Source: Sporolactobacillus kofuensis (GTDB taxonomy: Bacteria > Bacillota > Bacilli > Bacillales > Sporolactobacillaceae). Taken from it: a stretch of DNA of 64,000 nucleotides. This document shows positions 27,962 to 36,062 of the stretch, piece after piece (position 1 is the first letter of the stretch; the number at the start of each line of letters is the position of its first letter). Made by a program: the position numbers and the translations under genes. The stretch spans positions 176,956 to 240,955 of the forward strand of contig NZ_JAMXWN010000004.1 of assembly GCF_024125425.1 (NCBI RefSeq), read 5' to 3'. The notes under the pieces were generated by a model. The model ran no database searches. It saw nothing but the letters and a program-made list of their open reading frames with translations, and was not told where the DNA came from.

Positions 27962-28303
27962 GTGATAGGCCTTAATTTTAGTCACTGTGACGCGTATTGG
28001 ACGTATGGGCTTTTTCATGTGTTCAGAAGAATGCTGGCTGCTGAAATAGGTATGGACTTGAATCAAATGGCAGGATTCAGTGGAACGATCCCATTTTCTG
28101 ATTTCAACGACCAAATTCTCCCGCTACTTGACCACTCAGACTGCGATGGCAGCTTGTCGGTAGAAGAATGTCGACGAGTTGCGCCGCGATTATACGAGCT
28201 AACCGCTCATTGGCCGGAAGTAAACTTTAAACAGGAAATCCGTTCACTCATTGGCGGTATGGAACGCGCCGAGCGAGAAAATCAACCACTCTACTTTTGC
28301 TGA
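27962..28303 (+). CDS. small protein with EF-hand-like motif
   Basis: The 113-residue soluble protein has one segment, DHSDCDGSLSVEECRRVAPRL, with the D-x-S/D-x-D-G-x-L-x-x-E spacing of an EF-hand loop flanked by helices. It opens IGLNFSHCDAYWTYGLFHVF and ends QPLYFC. Small proteins of this build occur widely in bacteria without known role. Start GTG 27962 is 7 bases after AAAGGAG; the upstream in-frame ATGs lack a signal. Calcium binding is inferred from the loop only. No operon partner. Confidence 0.6.
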   Translation: MIGLNFSHCDAYWTYGLFHVFRRMLAAEIGMDLNQMAGFSGTIPFSDFNDQILPLLDHSDCDGSLSVEECRRVAPRLYELTAHWPEVNFKQEIRSLIGGMERAERENQPLYFC

Positions 28304-28367
28304 TCACATGGAGTTATATTAAAGCTTTTCCCCACTTTCCATCTTTTCCTCAAAGGAGCGTGACTGA

Positions 28368-29251
28368 GTGACTGATCACGACCGCCTTTTTAAAGAATTG
28401 CTACACAATTTTTTTGACGAATTCCTTGAAGCTTTTTTCCCAGAAGTTTTCTCCGCACTCGATTTAGCACACAAGAAATTTCTATCAGAAGAATTATTTC
28501 CTGATCTCATTGATGGTGATAAAAAACGTGCCGATGTGATTGCCGAAGCTCAATTTAAGGAAAACAAAAAGAATTGCGTGCTCATTATTCACATTGAAGC
28601 ACAAAATACGCATCAGAAACACTTTCCTCAGCGAATGTTCATCTACTTTTCAATGATTTATTTAAAATTCAGAAAACCTATTTTACCCATCGCCATTTTC
28701 AGCTATGATGGAATAAGAGATGAACCCAATGTATTTGTAATCCAAACACCATTTCTTGATGCCATGACCTTCCGTTTTTTCAAGATGGAATTGAGTAAGA
28801 TGAGTTGGCGTACATTTATGCATGGGAACAATCCTGTTAGTGCCGCTTTGATGAGTAAAATGAACTATAATAAGAAGGAACGAGTAGCAGTTCGGCTTTC
28901 CTTCCTAAAACAGATGGCCAGTTTGCAGCTTGATGAAGCGCGAAGCAGCATGATCAACGGTTTTTTGAAACCTATTTAAATCTGAATGAAGATGAGGTGG
29001 ACCAACTCATGAAGGAAGTACGTGCATTACCAAAAGATGAGCGGGAACAAGTAATCAAATGGCCGAATTCATTCTATGATCGCGGATTGAAGAAAGGTAA
29101 GGCTGAGGGTAAAGCCGAAGGGAAAACAGAGGGAAAAGCTGAAGCCCAAAGAGAAATGGCACTTCGCATGCTCCAAAAGAAAATGGAACTCCACACCATC
29201 TCCGAGCTAACCGGATTAACTGTAGAACAAATCATCAAGCTGAGAACGTAA
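28368..29251 (+). pseudogene. Rpn family (PD-(D/E)XK) nuclease, frameshifted
   Basis: The first frame (203 codons) begins MTDHDRLFKELLHNFFDEFL and contains RADVIAEAQF and VLIIHIEAQNTHQKHFPQRM, the nuclease core of the Rpn/YhgA-like recombination-promoting family. It ends early after a run of six T at about 28963. Adding one T joins it to the second frame (NLNEDEVDQLMKEVRALPKD...), which ends with the typical Lys/Gly/Glu tail (GKAEGKAEGKTEGKAE) and a C-terminal helix. The restored product would be about 294 residues, normal for the family. Either a true mutation, transcript slippage at the T-run, or a sequencing error. Confidence 0.8.
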
Positions 29252-29277
29252 TCAAAAATAAAGAATAGGTATCAAAC

Positions 29278-29777
29278 CTAACCAAGGCTGGCTTGATGCC
29301 TGTTTGCATTAAAGACTCTTTGGTCATCAGTTAAAATCTTTGAATTCAGAAGCAATATTATCTTCCAAATAACCTTAGTTATCTTCCATCTCGTTTCGAT
29401 TGATCTACTCTTAGAAAGTAGTGAATCATCCAGTTCGTTAATTTCATGCAGAACACGTTCCAACTCTATCTGCTTGGCGTCGAGTAGACCTTGTTTCTTT
29501 TTGATTGCTTTTTCGTTTTCCCTCGCGTTTACCGCCAAAGCGAAAGCATTGAAATTCTCGTTCTCTCACCCAGAATAGAATCAAAGCCGTTATACACAGG
29601 AACGTCGTGACTATCGGAGAGCTGTGTCCTAATAACCGACGCAAATGTTGATTTTCCAGATCCGTTCTTTGCAAAAATAAAATTCTTTCGTTTCAGAACA
29701 ACTTCCGGATCCTTGAACTGTTTTATGCCGTCATTAAATTCATGTTTAGATAAGTTAATAGTAATCTCGTCCATCAT
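29278..29777 (-). pseudogene. broken AAA ATPase (RloC/AAA_13-like N-terminal part)
   Basis: The frame starting at 29777 reads ITINLSKHEFNDGIKQF and then FIFAKNGSGKSTFASVI, a Walker A of the AAA_13 type seen in RloC/PrrC-like anticodon nucleases and related defence ATPases. Near 29550 the frame shifts; the other frame continues FALAVNARENEKAIKKKQ with a coiled-coil-like stretch, and stops at 29278. The long coiled coil, Walker B and any nuclease domain are absent. It lies 80 bases downstream of the GHKL-metallopeptidase gene on the same strand and may once have been its operon partner. Confidence 0.6.
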
Positions 29778-29858
29778 TACGGATCGAATCTACTGTTGAA
29801 TTCAAAGGTTAGTCATTATATCGTTTACTAATTCCTCACTCATTTCCAAATCTGCAGA

Positions 29859-31334
29859 CTATTTTTTGAATAATCTTCTAAAGAATCCATCAGCCTTAGT
29901 CATAGAAGCTGAATCAACAGTTTTTTCAACAGCAAGACTCCCATTTTTTTGTTTAGCAAACATGTCCACAGCCAGTTTACCAATATACTTACCCAGTGCA
30001 TTCTCGAAATCACGAGTGTTGTCTGAATATCCCGTCGTTGCGTGCACCAACTCATGAATCAAAGTTTCATAGAAAGATGCGGCACTACTCAGTACCGCTG
30101 GTTTCAAGACAATCAATTTTAACTGTGAATCATAGACACCGCGCACATCGCCTGATGTATACTCGTTGATTGTTTTGGATAATTTGATTCGTTTGTCCCA
30201 CTTTGATAATTCTAGGTACTCCAATAATTGAGTTCGAAGTTTCCAGTTCTGCTGTTGTTTGGCTGTTAATGCTGTATCTTCTACCCAATCATATTCGAAA
30301 TTATCGTTATATTCCTGCCGAACCACGTCAAACGTGCCAATCGGGTCACCGTTTTCGTCATCTTCGTTCTTCACTCGGTCAAATACCGCATCCGGCACAA
30401 TGACAAGTTCTCGTCCACTGTCTCGAATCTTCTCTTTATCATCTTCAGTGAGGTCATATGCAGCGAGAGAAGACATGAAGACTGTTGGCTTCAATGCGTT
30501 GTATTTCTTGATTGCATATGCCTGAACGTCCATGTAATTGATCTCGTCCCCCTGCGTACCTTCGGGGATCTTCTTAAGCTGCGAAAGCAATACTGAGATT
30601 ACTTCAAGTGTAGAACTGTTAAGTAGCATACTCTTAATGGTTGCAGAATACGCTGTACGACCTACGGCAGAACGCTCCCGATTTAGAGCTTTTTTTAAAG
30701 CGGCGTTCTTTTTTGTAATGTTGTAATCAAAAGTGTAGTTTTCTTCGTCGGCAACTTTTACCCCGTTTACATAGATGCTTGCAGATTGTCCACCTTTTTG
30801 ATATATCTCACCAAATGAAGTTATATCAAGCGGTGTCTTCTCTTCGAAATACAAAAATAACTTCTTCGCATCTTGAACTTCTTTATCTGTTACTTGCAGT
30901 GTAAATTCGGTACCTTCAAAGTCGGGATGAAGCGAATCAGCAAAGACGGCATGTAGTGTTTGCACATCATCAAAGCCTTCTTTACGGTGCATTGCCAGCG
31001 TATTATGTGCGTATTTAGAGTCAATTACCACAGAACGTCCCGCCCGATCAAGAACGGCCAATGCATCCTTTAGCCCAACGCCAAATTTACCAATGACATC
31101 ACTGGACTGCACTTTCTCTGAATTTTGATTTTGCGTGAAGTGTTCATAGTTCAGACCACGACCGTAATCGCGGACATGCCAAAAGCCCTCCCCGTCTTTC
31201 ACAAATTCAGGTTTCCGACAACCTGTAAGGAGCGTCTCATCAAGCGCGTTGGCAATGATTTCGCGCACTGCGTGGTATACCTCCCAGTTATCGAGGACTT
31301 TTTCAATATTCAGATCAAAATAACGTTCACTCAT
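29859..31334 (-). CDS. GHKL ATPase fused to C-terminal HExxH metallopeptidase domain
   Basis: The 491-residue protein has an N-terminal Hsp90-like ATPase: N-box REIIANALDE (24-33), DYGRG (56-60) and the lid motif GKFGVGLKD (82-90). A middle region follows, then LIHELVHATTG (HELVH 427-431) with a possible third zinc ligand Glu444 in RDFENAL. ATP-controlled proteolysis is the obvious inference; no characterised family with this build comes to mind. Start ATG 31334 is 6 bases after GGAGGAG. It lies next to the broken AAA ATPase and the Rpn gene, just outside the guaA element, which suggests a defence role. Soluble, without signal peptide. Confidence 0.8.
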   Translation of the reverse strand: MSERYFDLNIEKVLDNWEVYHAVREIIANALDETLLTGCRKPEFVKDGEGFWHVRDYGRGLNYEHFTQNQNSEKVQSSDVIGKFGVGLKDALAVLDRAGRSVVIDSKYAHNTLAMHRKEGFDDVQTLHAVFADSLHPDFEGTEFTLQVTDKEVQDAKKLFLYFEEKTPLDITSFGEIYQKGGQSASIYVNGVKVADEENYTFDYNITKKNAALKKALNRERSAVGRTAYSATIKSMLLNSSTLEVISVLLSQLKKIPEGTQGDEINYMDVQAYAIKKYNALKPTVFMSSLAAYDLTEDDKEKIRDSGRELVIVPDAVFDRVKNEDDENGDPIGTFDVVRQEYNDNFEYDWVEDTALTAKQQQNWKLRTQLLEYLELSKWDKRIKLSKTINEYTSGDVRGVYDSQLKLIVLKPAVLSSAASFYETLIHELVHATTGYSDNTRDFENALGKYIGKLAVDMFAKQKNGSLAVEKTVDSASMTKADGFFRRLFKK

Positions 31335-31442
31335 CCGCTTCTCCTCCAAGGATCATTAGTGTATTCGATTACATGATACCGCACCCAATACCATTAAAAC
31401 AATGGAATTTTGACAGTACCTTCGGCGAGATAGTCCATCGTA

Positions 31443-31482
31443 AAAAAAGCCACTCCAGATTTCTCCGGACTGGCTCTTCATC
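31443..31482 (-). terminator. terminator-like hairpin (probable original guaA terminator)
   Basis: On the minus strand GCCAGTCCGGAG-AAAT-CTGGAGTGGC (imperfect) is followed by seven T. It lies beyond the left end repeat of the element, so before insertion it would have followed guaA. Confidence 0.5.
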
Positions 31483-31580
31483 TTTGGCAGAAATTTGACC
31501 ATTCCACCCTATTTCAACCCGTTTCACTTCGTCGAAAGCGCCGTTAAATCAGGCTTTTCTCTTCAAGTGATACCTGCAAC

Positions 31581-31595
31581 TTATTCCCACTCAAT
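31581..31595. other. left attachment repeat of the guaA element
   Basis: TTATTCCCACTCAAT is identical to the 3' end of guaA at 42025-42039 (stop codon plus last four codons on the minus strand). Confidence 0.85.
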
Positions 31596-31648
31596 GTAGA
31601 AGTTAATCTCTATATGCGTTGTTATATCAACGTTTCTGAGTGGTTATT

Positions 31649-32893
31649 TTATTTTGGCGACAGTGTTGGAGACAGTTGCATTTTCACTGCCTGATTTCCA
31701 TTAAATGCAACACTGCTTTTCTGTGCTGTTTCAATTTTGATATTTCCATTCATGACTTGTGCAATTTCTTGATCTATCCCTGAATACATATGCGAATAGT
31801 GTTTCAATGTAATTTCTGGACTTGAATGACCGAGACGTTTTGACAGTATCAGAACCGACACATTAAACTCATTAATGAGATAGCTTGCGTGACTGTGGCG
31901 AAGTCCTTTTGCTTCAATTTCTGGAACGCCTGCAAGTTTTGCATATCGTTTTACAATGCGGGCAATGGTTGACTTAATCATTGGGTTACCATCATAACTG
32001 AAAATAAAATCAAGATTGCCGACTTCTTCCGCCTGCCGTTTCTTCCATTTTCTCAGAATTTCAAGCGTATCATCATCAAGGCTGATTATTCTACTTCCTG
32101 CTTCCGTCTTTGTGTAGGACTGACGTTGCCATTTTGTCTTGCTTTCAAGTATTAGCATATGCGTTACTCTCAAAGTTTTCTTCTTAAAGTCAACATCGTC
32201 CCACCAAAGTGCAGTTCCTTCATTAACTCGAACGCCAGTGTTGAAGTAAAGCCATAACATAACAAAGCAAAGGTGTTCATACAAATCGTCAATGCAAATA
32301 TGATTGATAACCTTCTCAAAATCTTGCTTCGTCCAATATGCCACTTGTGCTTTTCCTTTTGGGATTGCTTTCACTTTTGAAGCAACATTCGTTTCCAGAT
32401 ATTGCAGACTAACCGCCATCCCTAGAATTTTCTTCAAAGTCGAAAACATCAAACTAGCATAACCATTTGAGTAGTTTGCACCACCTCGCCGTTTTGACAA
32501 GAGCCACGTACGAAAATGTTGTACATCCTGAATGGTAATCGCTCGAAGCTGTTTCTTACCGAAACGGTTCATGACGATTTTTAGCATTGGTTTTCGGCTC
32601 TGATAAGTCTGTTCAAGCACATCCGTTTCATAAAAAGGCAAATACACATCATTCATGAATTGTTCAAAGGTCATATCATAGTTTGAGTAACCATTTGTTT
32701 GAAAGAACTCACTGCGAACACGAGTTAATTCTTTGTAAGCCATCCTTGCAGATGAGAAATGTTTTCCATTCTGATTTTTGCGTGCTTTTTTCTTAATGCG
32801 TTTCCCTGTGATAAGATCGAAACCAAGACTGGCTTCGTAATAAAACTGCCCCTTATCATCAGTAAACACACCTGCATATTGTGTTGTTGGCAA
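31649..32893 (-). CDS. int: tyrosine recombinase / integrase of the guaA element
   Basis: The 414-residue protein has an N-terminal arm-binding domain (about 1-60), a SAM-like core-binding domain (about 75-180) and a catalytic domain. Visible catalytic positions are Arg in TGVRVNEGTALWW, LRHSHASYLI with Arg and the second-box residues, the GH of RLGHSSPEIT and Tyr in LKHYSHMY. The first histidine of the HxxR box is replaced by Lys (KGLR), seen in some active members. Start TTG 32893 follows GGAGG. It lies beside the left attachment repeat and is the last gene of the integration module. TTGGAGACA words near both ends are candidate arm sites. Confidence 0.93.
   Translation of the reverse strand: MPTTQYAGVFTDDKGQFYYEASLGFDLITGKRIKKKARKNQNGKHFSSARMAYKELTRVRSEFFQTNGYSNYDMTFEQFMNDVYLPFYETDVLEQTYQSRKPMLKIVMNRFGKKQLRAITIQDVQHFRTWLLSKRRGGANYSNGYASLMFSTLKKILGMAVSLQYLETNVASKVKAIPKGKAQVAYWTKQDFEKVINHICIDDLYEHLCFVMLWLYFNTGVRVNEGTALWWDDVDFKKKTLRVTHMLILESKTKWQRQSYTKTEAGSRIISLDDDTLEILRKWKKRQAEEVGNLDFIFSYDGNPMIKSTIARIVKRYAKLAGVPEIEAKGLRHSHASYLINEFNVSVLILSKRLGHSSPEITLKHYSHMYSGIDQEIAQVMNGNIKIETAQKSSVAFNGNQAVKMQLSPTLSPK
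31655..31685. other. candidate left arm-type integrase sites
   Basis: GGCGACAG and TTGGAGACAG lie 10 bases apart in the last codons of int, resembling the doubled TTGGAGACA words at 41915-41937. Confidence 0.4.
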
Positions 32894-32896
32894 TTT

Positions 32897-33109
32897 TTAT
32901 TCCTCCGTTTCGGACGACAATTCAATATCACCGATAACGGATTTTACCGCCTTCAAAGGAATAACGGACACCCGCTTCCCTTGATAAAACTCATATCCTT
33001 GTTGTACCATAAACGCCTTGCCTTGTCGAATGATACTTTTCGCTGTGTAGGGTGGAAAGCCCAAGTGTTCTAAATCTTGCCAATTTACCATTTCTTTATT
33101 CATCTTCAT
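32897..33109 (-). CDS. DUF3173 family protein (excisionase-like)
   Basis: The 70-residue basic protein contains MVNWQDLEHLGFPPYTAKSI, VQQGYEFYQGKRVSVIP and a short acidic tail. This pattern belongs to the small winged-helix-like DUF3173 proteins found directly before tyrosine integrases in guaA- or tRNA-targeted elements, where they probably act as excisionase. It lies 3 bases before int and overlaps the rep stop codon. Start chosen at ATG 33109 because the upstream part of the frame lies inside rep; ATG 33103 is also possible. Confidence 0.65.
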   Translation of the reverse strand: MKMNKEMVNWQDLEHLGFPPYTAKSIIRQGKAFMVQQGYEFYQGKRVSVIPLKAVKSVIGDIELSSETEE

Positions 33110-33716
33110 CACCAACATTCTTCGTTGCTTTTCTTGTGCTATTTCTTTCCTTCCGAAACTTTCTTGAATCAAGTAACCTTGCAAAGAAATAGGTTTTATC
33201 GACTATCAAACTTAACAACAGGGAATTGTTTTTCCTTGCATAGCTAACAAGCGAATCAAAATTAATAAAATCTTGTTCCTCAATAATATCAATCACTGTG
33301 TTCAAGAATGTTCCGCTCTCCTGCTCCATTAAAAATTTTGCAATATCAAACCCCGAACCGCTCTCAATATCCTCAATGTTATAAGGTGCTTTATCTGGTG
33401 ATTGTGCATGTATAAAATAATCGTACATTCCTTTTGGTGAATGAACTGGCTCAACATGCTTCGGGGCATTCAAATTTTCGCTGATTAAATCTGAAACTTG
33501 CGAATAACTTTTTAAGCTATCAAAGAACAGCGCCCCATGTTTATGAGCTTTCTTTATTTCCCCTGTTTCTCTATCAACATCTTTATCATGCCACGGACTC
33601 AATACAAAGGGCACTTGCAGTTCTTCGAGTATGTCCAGATAATTTTCTGGCACACTTTCCTTGTAAATAATAAACGTCCACTTACTAGAACGCTTCTCTT
33701 TTTTCTGTTTTTTCAT
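33096..33716 (-). CDS. Rep_2-type replication initiator / relaxase
   Basis: The 206-residue protein begins with a basic stretch and then KWTFIIYKESVPENYLDIL, VPFVLSPWHDKDV and KKAHKHGALFF. The HKH pair is the HUH metal site of rolling-circle Rep proteins of the Rep_2 (PF01719) family. In mobilizable elements of Firmicutes this family works together with TcpA coupling proteins. Start ATG follows AAAGGA. A nested hairpin 80 bases upstream (33796-33842) could be its origin. The Rep-DUF3173-int genes overlap or nearly touch and form one unit. Confidence 0.8.
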   Translation of the reverse strand: MKKQKKEKRSSKWTFIIYKESVPENYLDILEELQVPFVLSPWHDKDVDRETGEIKKAHKHGALFFDSLKSYSQVSDLISENLNAPKHVEPVHSPKGMYDYFIHAQSPDKAPYNIEDIESGSGFDIAKFLMEQESGTFLNTVIDIIEEQDFINFDSLVSYARKNNSLLLSLIVDKTYFFARLLDSRKFRKERNSTRKATKNVGDEDE

Positions 33717-33795
33717 AGTATCTGTTCCTTTGATTATTGATTACTGGTACATATTGTCGTAGTAATATGTACCGTTTCATTCTTCCTGAAAAATA

Positions 33796-33842
33796 CAGCG
33801 GAGCTTCTTTGCCCTTGCCTGTGGCAAGCAAAAGCTCCGCTG
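33796..33842. other. nested inverted repeat between the membrane protein and rep
   Basis: The outer arms CAGCGGAGCTT / AAGCTCCGCTG (11 bp, perfect) enclose an inner TTGCC-TGT-GGCAA stem. A T-rich tail follows on the minus strand, so it may be a terminator, but the two-tier form and position next to rep also fit a nick or single-strand origin. Confidence 0.55.
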
Positions 33843-33849
33843 TTCTGTT

Positions 33850-34434
33850 CTATCTAATTCTTGTTCCTTCAAGCCTTAGGTAGCTTTTCGCTCTCTCAAT
33901 ATTTGAAAATGAATACTCGGTAAGCCGATTAGCAAGTTCATCACGCATAGCGTCTTTATTATCCGAAATCATGCCATGTATCCCAAATTCATTAGGGAGT
34001 TTCACCATAAACACAACGCTATCATTGCGAACGTCAACAATGGCTTTATTAACCGCCTTGTTGTACCTAAATATCACGTTTGCTTCTTCCTCGTGGGTTG
34101 CCCTCATCTGTAAAAACTTTCTTATTCGAGAAGTAAGCCAGATTGATTTACCAATGTTTATCACTGAATCCTTCAAAACCCTTGTAATGACTTCGGGTAA
34201 GATAATCGCAAGTGTGATTAAAATCGAAACGATTAGCACCTGTTGCAATCCGTGTTGAACAATCACCACATACTTATTGAGAAATTGATTGTATTTAACC
34301 ATATTGCCGTTTTCTTGACCTTGCAGGAATATCCCAATCAACTTAAAACCGAAATCAGCAACAAATAGCAATACAGAAATTAATAGCAAGTAGCCATTCA
34401 AACGGAACGTTCGCATAAAATACGATTTTTTCAT
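33850..34434 (-). CDS. two-helix membrane protein of the mobilization module
   Basis: The 194-residue protein has hydrophobic helices at about 12-35 and 60-88, a basic middle stretch (LTSRIRKFLQMRATHEEE) and a soluble C-terminal half. No family is recognised. It follows the TcpA/FtsK gene with almost no gap, as do accessory membrane proteins of DNA-transfer modules, so it may anchor or assist the coupling protein. This is inference from position only. Followed by the nested hairpin at 33796-33842. Confidence 0.6.
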   Translation of the reverse strand: MKKSYFMRTFRLNGYLLLISVLLFVADFGFKLIGIFLQGQENGNMVKYNQFLNKYVVIVQHGLQQVLIVSILITLAIILPEVITRVLKDSVINIGKSIWLTSRIRKFLQMRATHEEEANVIFRYNKAVNKAIVDVRNDSVVFMVKLPNEFGIHGMISDNKDAMRDELANRLTEYSFSNIERAKSYLRLEGTRIR

Positions 34435-34435
34435 T

Positions 34436-35512
34436 TTACATTATCCCTTCTAATTTATTGAATGTAGGCGTTAGCAACGGAACAATCTGAAAAGGGTGCT
34501 CGGAGTCTATCACCTGTATCAATCCCGTCCCGATACCTTGAGGTATAACTATTCCTTCAAGCGACAGGTCAGGGAACAAAAATTGAGTGGTTTTAGAATT
34601 GATGTTACCAACCTGGATGAGCACATTTAATTGTTCCCGAACCGATATAGGTATTGCGTTATTATCAAAACGCTGTGAAACCAAGAGCAGATGTACTTTG
34701 CTTGCCCTGCCCAATAGCGCTATCTGCGAAAGCAAACTAAAGAATGCGTCTTTTATTGGCTTCGCCACACCATCACTCAAGGCTAAAACTTCATCTATAA
34801 CTACCGTATAATGTTCAAAATCTGCGGTAGGATTGTTATATAGCACTTGCTGGCGTTGTTGAATTAATTCAAGCGCCTTACTCAATTCACTATTCACTTC
34901 TGAAACAAAATCAGACTTGCTTCTACTTGCATTGGGCGCAACGACAGGCACATTGTTTTTTCTGCCCCATCTGCTTGGCATATCAAATTTGGGGTCAATG
35001 ATAACAAGTTGTGACGACCGTTTCAGCACACAAAGCATATAAGTGAGTGCATAAGATTTACCTGAACCGCTGTTCCCTGCGATAGCAATACTTGTCACTT
35101 TATTCAAATCTACCGTTAGATTTTCCATGATAGGAATTTTGTTGAGTGGTAATCGTTCGACAAAACCATCAATATCTGAAATCACAAGCCGTTTTGAAAT
35201 ACCCTTCACCCACGAAAAGAATAAAGCACGTTCGACATGAATATTATCCGTATCTAATGGAACAAAATATGCTCCTGATTGTTTTAGCAAAGTGTATTTG
35301 GGGTAAAGCATAGCGTTCATGATAAGAAATATTTTTTGATAAAGGTCATCATCAACAAGATAGCTTGCAGGCATGCGGGGGATGAAGTAGACCCCTTCAT
35401 CCGTTACCTTTACATCAAACGAATTTGAGTAACTGGTTTCTCCGCTAATCTGCAATGCCATGTTTAGCCCCTGCAATAAATACTTTGCAAGCTCTAAACT
35501 GTTTTTCATCAT
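34436..35512 (-). CDS. FtsK/SpoIIIE-type coupling protein (TcpA-like)
   Basis: The 358-residue ATPase has Walker A GNSGSGKSYALTYM near residue 142 and Walker B HYTVVIDEVLALSDG near 236, with SQRFDNNAIP near 285 as the sensor segment. This is the compact form of FtsK-like T-DNA coupling proteins found in integrative and mobilizable elements. It would pump the relaxase-bound strand to a partner's transfer channel. There is no clear N-terminal membrane helix; the neighbour protein may supply it. Start ATG overlaps the end of the 105-residue ORF. Confidence 0.82.
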   Translation of the reverse strand: MMKNSLELAKYLLQGLNMALQISGETSYSNSFDVKVTDEGVYFIPRMPASYLVDDDLYQKIFLIMNAMLYPKYTLLKQSGAYFVPLDTDNIHVERALFFSWVKGISKRLVISDIDGFVERLPLNKIPIMENLTVDLNKVTSIAIAGNSGSGKSYALTYMLCVLKRSSQLVIIDPKFDMPSRWGRKNNVPVVAPNASRSKSDFVSEVNSELSKALELIQQRQQVLYNNPTADFEHYTVVIDEVLALSDGVAKPIKDAFFSLLSQIALLGRASKVHLLLVSQRFDNNAIPISVREQLNVLIQVGNINSKTTQFLFPDLSLEGIVIPQGIGTGLIQVIDSEHPFQIVPLLTPTFNKLEGIM

Positions 35513-35826
35513 TTAACCACTCGTACCCCTTCTGCACGGAAGTAAACATTAGAGCGAATTTCAATCGCTTCTAAGTTATCAAGTTTCACTTCTGAGAGGA
35601 ACGGAGGCAATGACGGCATTTTTTTTGCAAACTTCACAGCAAAGGGATTTACACCCTCCTGCGCAAAGTAAAGTTTATGACCTTTAATTTCATCTGTACG
35701 CTTGTTCTCAATGTAGTTGTATTGAGTTTCAATTTCAGATGATACACAGTAAATTGGTTTATCCTCCGAAATGTATTTTGTCGTTGTTTCTGAGCTGTAA
35801 GAGCTTTGCGAATTACGTGTTCTCAT
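35509..35826 (-). CDS. small conserved protein of the mobilization module
   Basis: The 105-residue soluble protein has a polar N-terminal third and a C-terminal segment PPFLSEVKLDNLEAIEIRSN followed by YFRAEG. The latter loosely recalls small DUF961-type proteins encoded at the front of Tn916/ICEBs1-like transfer modules, but I do not claim the family. It is the first gene of the transfer module and overlaps the coupling-protein start by 4 bases. The 236 bases upstream (35827-36062) contain a stem GTGTC-N7-GACAC and may hold the transfer origin. Confidence 0.5.
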   Translation of the reverse strand: MRTRNSQSSYSSETTTKYISEDKPIYCVSSEIETQYNYIENKRTDEIKGHKLYFAQEGVNPFAVKFAKKMPSLPPFLSEVKLDNLEAIEIRSNVYFRAEGVRVVK

Positions 35827-36000
35827 GGTTTTGCACCTCGTATAATTTAGTAGTATCGGCTATCAGCAGTTCGCCAACCCTTCCGCCGTGTCGTTTGCAA
35901 CCAACATGGCAATTCATCATCAAGCACTGCTTTACTTGATGAGTACAGTATAGATGACTAAAATTCGCGACGTGTCCGAAGCAGACACTGCCAAAAAAAG

Positions 36001-36035
36001 AAAAGTTCCCACATTTCAAGTGAGAACTTTCCTTA
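36001..36035 (-). terminator. terminator of the Type ISP operon
   Basis: On the minus strand AAGTTCTCAC-TTGAAAT-GTGGGAACTT (one mismatch) is followed by TTC and seven T. Confidence 0.75.
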
Positions 36036-36062
36036 AATTTCGTGTTAAACTGTGGGATTTAC

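Noticed and set aside
35827..36000. Transfer origin of the element
   Set aside because: A GTGTC-N7-GACAC stem and unusual composition are present, but no known oriT sequence could be matched, so it was not listed as a feature.
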